A DNA stretch of 64,000 nucleotides from Albula goreensis (taxonomy: Eukaryota > Chordata > Actinopteri > Albuliformes > Albulidae): the NCBI GenBank assembly GCA_022829145.1, contig CM040763.1, positions 7,821,641 to 7,885,640 of the forward strand, given 5' to 3'. Positions within the stretch are counted from its first letter, which is position 1, and every line of letters begins with the position of its first letter. Under the pieces are notes generated by a model, which did no database searches, was not told the origin of the DNA, and saw nothing but the letters and a program-made list of their open reading frames with translations. Of the stretch, positions 26,798 through 64,000 are shown one piece after another. The position numbers and the translations under genes are program-made.

Positions 26798-26807
26798 GTC
26801 ACGTGAC
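26798..26807. promoter_or_regulatory. GTCACGTGAC palindrome (E-box/CLEAR type)
   Basis: A perfect ten-base palindrome matching the site bound by USF, MITF/TFEB-type bHLH-zip factors. It lies about 700 bp upstream of the inferred rgs12 first exon. Function inferred from the motif only. Confidence 0.4.
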
Positions 26808-27418
26808 TTCGGCTATGGCCATTGTTACAGACACTGAGATCCATGCTCTTAGGTTTTTTTCAGGAGTGGAAATCATTCTGCTTTTTCTGCCACATTTCAT
26901 CTTGTGATAATTTGTTGGGGTAGTGTAGTTTCAATGCATAAAAACAGTTCCGGAGCTGTTTATTGGTGCTATGGATTAGACACATAATATTGAGAGGGGC
27001 ATTTGCAGAAATTACTGGTACTGAACATGCACTTCTAATGAGGAGATTAATCAGTGAGACAAACTATTGTTTGTCTTTTCTTGCTGTGAATGTCATCTTG
27101 TTTGTCTTCTTACGATTCCCATTGACCAAGACATTTTTCTAAATTAATGAAATTGTATTTGGAGAAAGAACAATTCCCCCAGTATGTAAAGTGTTCTTGT
27201 CAGTCTGAACATACCTTAAAGTGACATCTCGGAGATTCCAGCTGCAGGGATTACAGCTTTACCATGACCATTAATTATATGCTCTTGATCTGTCACTTGG
27301 CTAGATCAAAGTATGCTGATGTACTTTCCAGACTATTGCCTTGCCACAGCTAATGCTTAAGATTCTTTTTTCCTCAAGATTTCTTCCTATTTTGTGAAAT
27401 AACCCATAAATATAGCCA

Positions 27419-27424
27419 TTTATT
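27419..27424 (-). terminator. msantd1: candidate msantd1 polyadenylation signal
   Basis: AATAAA on the minus strand about 1.1 kb after the stop. No downstream check is possible here. Confidence 0.3.
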
Positions 27425-28520
27425 GTGAGAGTAGTTGAATGTTTACTTTTTTACAGGGCAGAGCATGAAGTTTAACTAGTGTATGTGAAAACCAACACAT
27501 GACAAAAATTCAAGTCAAGAAGAAAATGTTTTTTTAATGTCACAGTACTATCACATAGCCTGAAATGAATGAAATATGGTTTAACAATATGTCTTCAACC
27601 ATAAATACACAAAGCAGAGGAGACTGAGAATACAGTTACTCATGGTATTCAAATTGGTTTTATGTACTTAAACATTGCTATTCAAATATATTCCACAGTA
27701 TTTACTGTAATTTTCATTGGTTTCACATGCTCAAGGTAAAATCTACCTCCTGTAATCTAGAAATGCATAGAAGTTTTTGGCAATTGTAGTCTGCTCACAG
27801 TAAAATGTTCAGTGTTAAACCAACTCAGATGTAGTACATAGTACTCTGAAAGGAAATGTATGATCCTCCTTGTACTAAAACAAACTCACACCCCAAGCTT
27901 GCCAAAGGAGGATGGAATCCTCATCTTGACTTTTGGTTCCTCCCAGAGCTTCTTCCTTTTCATTCCAAGTTTTTCCCTGTCATTATCGCCTACGGTTGCT
28001 TTTGTGGGGTTTAGGCCAACTTTAGGAGCAGAATAGCTATATCACATCTGAAATATTTGCAAGAGCGTACATCACAGCATGTGGGGAATCATTTTCAAGA
28101 GGAAGTCAGGAAATTAACTTTCACAGCCAAAGTAATTATACTTCTACTGGCATGACAATTTTTCAGATTGGGTTCACTGTGCAACAACAACTTTCAGAAT
28201 GTAGCCTATGACTGAGAAAGAGCAGGATGAGCCAGGTGGGCATTTCTTCAGTGACGTTGTCTGGTTATTTTGTCAGTTTCCAAATGTCAGGAGGCCTTAA
28301 TCATTCCCTGGGTCATAGGGACACCCATGACCCAAATACCGAAACCCTGCGTGAACAATAAAGCCTCGTATTGCGTGTTTTAGGTGACCAAGTAAATGTA
28401 CACCAGAACATTTTACTGTGTATTTTTAAGTTTCATCACAGGACAAGCAGCAGAAATTTGTTTGCAAACATCAGTGGTGCTCTTGTCTGGCTCCCTGGCC
28501 GGCTTGTCAGGGTGGCTTGC

Positions 28521-31373
<2,853 letters not shown>

Positions 31374-31686
31374 TTAAAAAAGCGCAAAAAAAAAAAGAAA
31401 AACTGATTATCTTGTGTGAAGCTTGGTCAAAAGGAAAGATATTTTTTAAAGAAAGAGAATGTGTTTTCCCCTTTTTGTTATTGAAAGCACTGCTCTGCTC
31501 CTAGGCCTGCTGGACTCCACAGCCTGCGCTGTAAAAGAAAACAGCAGCAGCTCAGCCTTTTTCCTCCGAGCTCAGTTAAGAGGCCTGAAAATGGGGCCTA
31601 GGGCTGTAAAGGGATCCGGTTAAAAGCTTTTAAGTGGGGAAGTTCGTCACTGTGATGTCAAGTTGCCTTGGCAACCATGCACGAGT

Positions 31687-31732
31687 GCTCTCTCTCTCTC
31701 TCTCTCTCTCCCTCTCACCCGCTCTCTCTCCT

Positions 31733-31776
<44 letters not shown>
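31687..31776. repeat. CT microsatellite upstream of msantd1
   Basis: Two CT blocks, the second about 40 bp, separated by CCCTCTCACCCGCTCTC. It lies 320-400 bp upstream of the msantd1 ATG and is GA-rich on the gene strand. Confidence 0.95.
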
Positions 31777-31778
<2 letters not shown>

Positions 31779-34697
31779 GCTCTGTAACAAAAAGCTTTTA
31801 GCTGAAAGGCAGTAAAGTAGGCCAGAGTTGACAGGGAATCTAGATTTAAAATATTAACTGTAGAAGTGCAGGAGTGTGGGTATTTCGTTTCCCTGGCAAC
31901 AAGCTCTTTTCCTGGGCGTTCATCCAATATCTAATGGTATTTAAAAGCTTTCAATGCAAAATGGTGGGGGTTAGGGGGCAGGCTTTTTCTGCGTAAATTT
32001 AGCCACTCTGTAAAAACAGTTTGATATTCTGCAGAGAAAATATTAGGAGAATGTTTAAGATGATGAAATTCGCACCCCTCGCATTGCTTGACAGCTGCTT
32101 TATGGCGTAAGACATTATGGGCTTCGTGTTTGAATAGTGGCTTAAAGTTTACCCTCCATTGTTGCAAAATGAGCAAGCAAAACAGGCAGTCCTTGTCATA
32201 AACCCTTTGATCTAGGCACTCAGCCCTGTTATAGTAGGCACGCAAGAATGGCATATTTTAATTGTTTATAATTTTTTCCAGTTTCACAAGTGATCTCCTC
32301 AACAAGGGTAATGTGTGTTATTCACTCGTTTGGAAAGACTGCAGTTATTCAAATAAATAACTGAACTAATACACGTGACTTGCGCAATGCGCAGAGCCTA
32401 CATTTCCCCAATCCTCAATCCCTGGATGAATGCGATTCTGGCGTGTAAAGCCTTATGAAAACTCCCGACATGCTTCACCCATGCATCCAGTTGGAAATTG
32501 ACAGTGGAAAGCATTTTCATTTTCAAATTATGATTTTGTATGACATTATGCAACCCATAATAAACTCTATGTGAAATATTGTACTATTTCACTTGTTTTG
32601 TCTTCTGAGATGGAACTCGTGTTGGCCCAAAAAGTACCAGTGTTTACAGCGCAAACTGATTAGGCTTAAGAGAGACATAGTTGTGACATGGTAAGGGGTT
32701 TTAACTCTGCCAAGCCTACGTGGATGTGCTTTAGTAGTAAAAATTAAAAATTCATGATGGCTAATAAAAATTCATGATTTCAATGCTTGTTTTATAGATG
32801 AGTGCACAAAATGATAAACCAATTACAGACAGCAAACCTACCCTAAAAACAGATGGCAGAAAAAGTGAGAATCTGGAATAGTCTGTTGAAACAACAGAAA
32901 ACCTCTAAATAATTGTGTCATTCAAGCAGTCAAGAAGTCAAATCTAAGTTCCTCTTAAGATACAAACTGTCTAGGTGAAGCATTTGCCCTTGCTTCAGTC
33001 ATGGTGAATCTGCATCTCCCTACAATCAAGGGTTTGTATTTGGCAGAGAGAAAGCTTACACACATTAGACCTCAGAGCTAAAGAAGGTCAAATATGAGTC
33101 CAAAACCCTTTCGGAACAATCAATATTCCTTTCAGAAACATTTATATAAATGCATGTATTTGGAGGTCTCCACATGCTGCTACCTTAGCCGTATCTTCAT
33201 TAGATCACAGCATATACTGAACACTGTACAATTATTCAGAACCATAGCTATTCAGGAGCTTGTTGTTGAATAAGTGGACTTATTCGATCTTGGATGAGAG
33301 CTCACTTATATTGCCATTATTTCTGTGTGATGTGACCCTAGCTCTGACGTGAAGAGCTCTTCACTATAATATTCTGCTATTATCAACATTTTCAAGCTCT
33401 TAAAATCAGCAAACATCAATACTGCTTTCAGATCTTAAAACGGACGATCAAGTTTCAATTAATTTCCCATATAGTTAAGGAATCAGTTTCCCCGAAATTA
33501 TCCACAATCATTTTCAAATGGTACATGTCATCTATATGTACCATTATAAATTAATTATAATGAAGCTTCAATTAACTTGAGAGTGGATGATAAGGGTTAA
33601 TATACAAAATGTAACATATTCACGTTTGGAACGCATTGACATTTCCAGTTATATATCACCCTGTAGTTTGAACATGGAGTTCAAGAACAAAAATGGGCAT
33701 TTAAGTGAATGTGTGAGTCTTGGCCATAGTGGTCAACTGTCTTCCTTTCACCTAAAATTATTTCCCCTGTACATACTGCATACACTACATATTAAATGCA
33801 ATGGAACTAATTTACTGAGCAAATAAGGATGTGTCACTTTTCCAACTAATTCTGTGAACTCCTACATCAGTGCTCTCAGCTTGTTGCATGGATTTTTCTT
33901 CAAGTCAGGAAGCAGCTTTGGCTTGTGTGGGCCATAGAAGTAGTTTCTATAGGGGTTCCATCAGGGTTTTGGCTTGTTCCATGGTTCCACTTTCTAGAGG
34001 GTTCTGAAAGTGTATTCTTAGTCTGACCAGAACATAAATACAGCAAAAGTATGTACATTAACCTCTCAGATTACAAGTGTAACCATGTGATTATCTGCAG
34101 AACACAATTATCAACAGAACAGTGGAACACAATTGTCCATTTATTGTGTAAATACATCACATTGACTGGTACGGCAAACAAAATAAACCTGTTACATTAC
34201 ATTGCTGTTGTAAAATGAATTGTGCCCATGAGGTAATGGTAAAAGTTGAAGACACATTATCTGGGTAAAGTTCAAGTTCCAGCAGTGATTCTGTTGAAGA
34301 TGGATCCATTGAGCAAAAACAGATGCCTCCTAGGAGTTCTGAACTAAGGAAATTATGGTTTAAAGCTCTGAAACACTGCAATCTTTTTTTTTTGATGTTG
34401 ATGATGAACTGGACAGCTTTTTTTTTTCTCAACACAGAAGTGAGCGTGCTGTGGGTTTTTGATTTGGTTACAATAATCACTCATTCCCTTTGGATTGTAG
34501 TGCTCCTCAATCGCAGCCACCGCAATGGAGGCCTCTCTTATGAGACTGTTCCTGATGCTACATAAAAAATAACCATTTTTAATTTAAAAGCAGACTATAA
34601 CATGCATCTGATTTAATATACAAGAATAGTACATAGATTCTTTTTCATATACATATATATCATTCATTCTTTACTTCAAGATTTGTATTTACACACT

Positions 34698-34703
34698 TTA
34701 TTT
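34698..34703 (-). terminator. htt: candidate htt polyadenylation signal
   Basis: AATAAA on the minus strand about 1.16 kb after the stop codon. Another AATAAA lies at 34139-34144. The 3' UTR end cannot be fixed without transcripts. Confidence 0.35.
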
Positions 34704-35861
34704 ATATCACTCCACCTGTGGCCACCCTTAAGATCTGCTTAATGACTGTGATATGGTCATCCATATGAGATAATTTGTGCTACAGGGTTAGTTGCACTAT
34801 TACAGTAGTTATGTTTACTGCCTTTTTTTGGAAAATGATGATGATAGTGTGAAAGAAAAAATAACTCAAACGATTTTTCACACTACATGGAAACGGTGCC
34901 AGATCCAGGAGACTGTTAGTGAAAATGGTTGATCAGTGTTCTTAAACAGTGGCCTTGCCCATGTTTTTTTTTTCCAACACAGGTTTACAATTGTACATAC
35001 TGTACATGATATAGAAACAAATTCATTACAAGACACTTCCAGTCAGTATAATCACATCTTACATCCTGAGAATGATAATAAAAAATTAATAAAAGCGAAC
35101 GAAAATTGTGGTTGGTTGAGCATGTTATCCTTGTTTCTTCACAGATACAGACAGGCACAAAGCCAAATCACTGCGGACAGGGAATGATATCAGTGCAACA
35201 AACAAATGCTTAACTTTTCATTTGCATTGATTCTGTGCGGTCTCAGCCTTTAGACTTCTGACTGATAAAGATTCTCTTATTAGTATTAAATGCAGTACTC
35301 ACCCCTTACACCCTTACTGTTTTGAATGGTGAGATGATTTACTAAATATTTTCATTAATATTAAGCAGAAATACAGTCCATCCCAGTAGAGCTCTTCAAT
35401 TAAGTAATTTGTAATAAAGTTGCTCAAAAATTGGAGCCCTATAATTTCTCACAAACTGTAGCTCCTCTTTGTGTTTCTGTCACAACATAAGTCCCATTTC
35501 TGCTCTGAAAAAGTCACACGAGGGACCACGCGTGTGAATGAATTCTTAATTAGTGTTTCTCTTTCAAGTGCTGGCAGAGCTCTAATGCAAAGAGCAGTTT
35601 AGTGTTCAGCCCATGCAGGGGAATGGCTTGAGAGAAAGTAGTACAAGCAGAAATCATTTTTAAAAAAGCATAAGACCCAGTGCATTTGTGCTGCTAAAAA
35701 GGCATTCCTCTACTCTGGGGGGTGCAAGAGGTGTGTCTGGAGCAAGATAGGTTTAGACACGTGTTTCCAAGGTCCTCTCGGTAGGGAGCATGAGGAGTGC
35801 TCTCTCCTTCTCTCGTTCTTTCAGTCAGTCTCTCTTTCTGTCCATCCATCCTTGCACACAC

Positions 35862-63974
<28,113 letters not shown>

Positions 63975-64000
63975 CTGCAAGGGGAATGGACGGAATTAGT

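Larger units (their letters stand above)
26160..28520. other. msantd1-rgs12 intergenic interval
   Basis: Contains the presumed msantd1 3' UTR, a plus-strand TATA-like box (26673) and a perfect GTCACGTGAC palindrome (26798). No convincing coding exon on either strand. Confidence 0.6.

Overview
This is a vertebrate nuclear window, and almost certainly from a ray-finned (teleost-type) fish. Genes are split into many short exons with GT-AG introns. The introns carry CA/TG and CT microsatellites and tRNA-derived SINE copies of a kind common in teleosts. The three recognisable protein-coding genes match vertebrate orthologues closely. All three lie on the minus strand, head to tail, in the order htt - msantd1 - rgs12, which is the order of human 4p16.3. 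The window therefore reads from right to left. I cannot name the species.

Huntingtin (63974 to 35862): 56 coding exons, equivalent to human exons 12 to 67, occupy 28 kb. I placed every boundary from the splice sites and from similarity to huntingtin. The pieces sum to 8000 nt and keep one open frame to a stop (2665 codons after completing the first split codon). The amino-terminal exons, including the polyglutamine exon 1, lie beyond the right edge. Introns are compact (about 90 bp to 2.2 kb). Several carry minisatellites of about 40 bp unit that begin at the 3' splice site. Intron 66 has the signals of a minor (U12-type) intron.

Msantd1 (31370 to 28521): three coding exons give a complete 278-codon MYB/SANT-like protein. 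Intron 1 uses a GC donor. About 4.5 kb separates it from the htt stop.

Rgs12 (24733 leftwards, incomplete): a non-coding first exon lies in a CpG-containing promoter near 26 kb. A large exon 2 encodes the PDZ and PTB domains but has a one-base frameshift inside the PTB domain. Exon 3 (16302-16421) is a phase-0 exon. The RGS, Ras-binding and GoLoco exons lie beyond the left edge. The 16 kb left of exon 3 has no constitutive coding exon that I can find. It does hold two short ATG-led, phase-0 candidate first exons (10348-10380 and 3852-3902), each with a strong GTAAGT donor. Either could splice to exon 4 and start a short Rgs12 that lacks PDZ and PTB.

The products share no pathway that the DNA shows. 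Huntingtin is a HEAT-repeat scaffold, Msantd1 is a probable nuclear DNA-binding-type protein, and Rgs12 is a G-alpha GAP scaffold. Their grouping reflects old linkage, not an operon.
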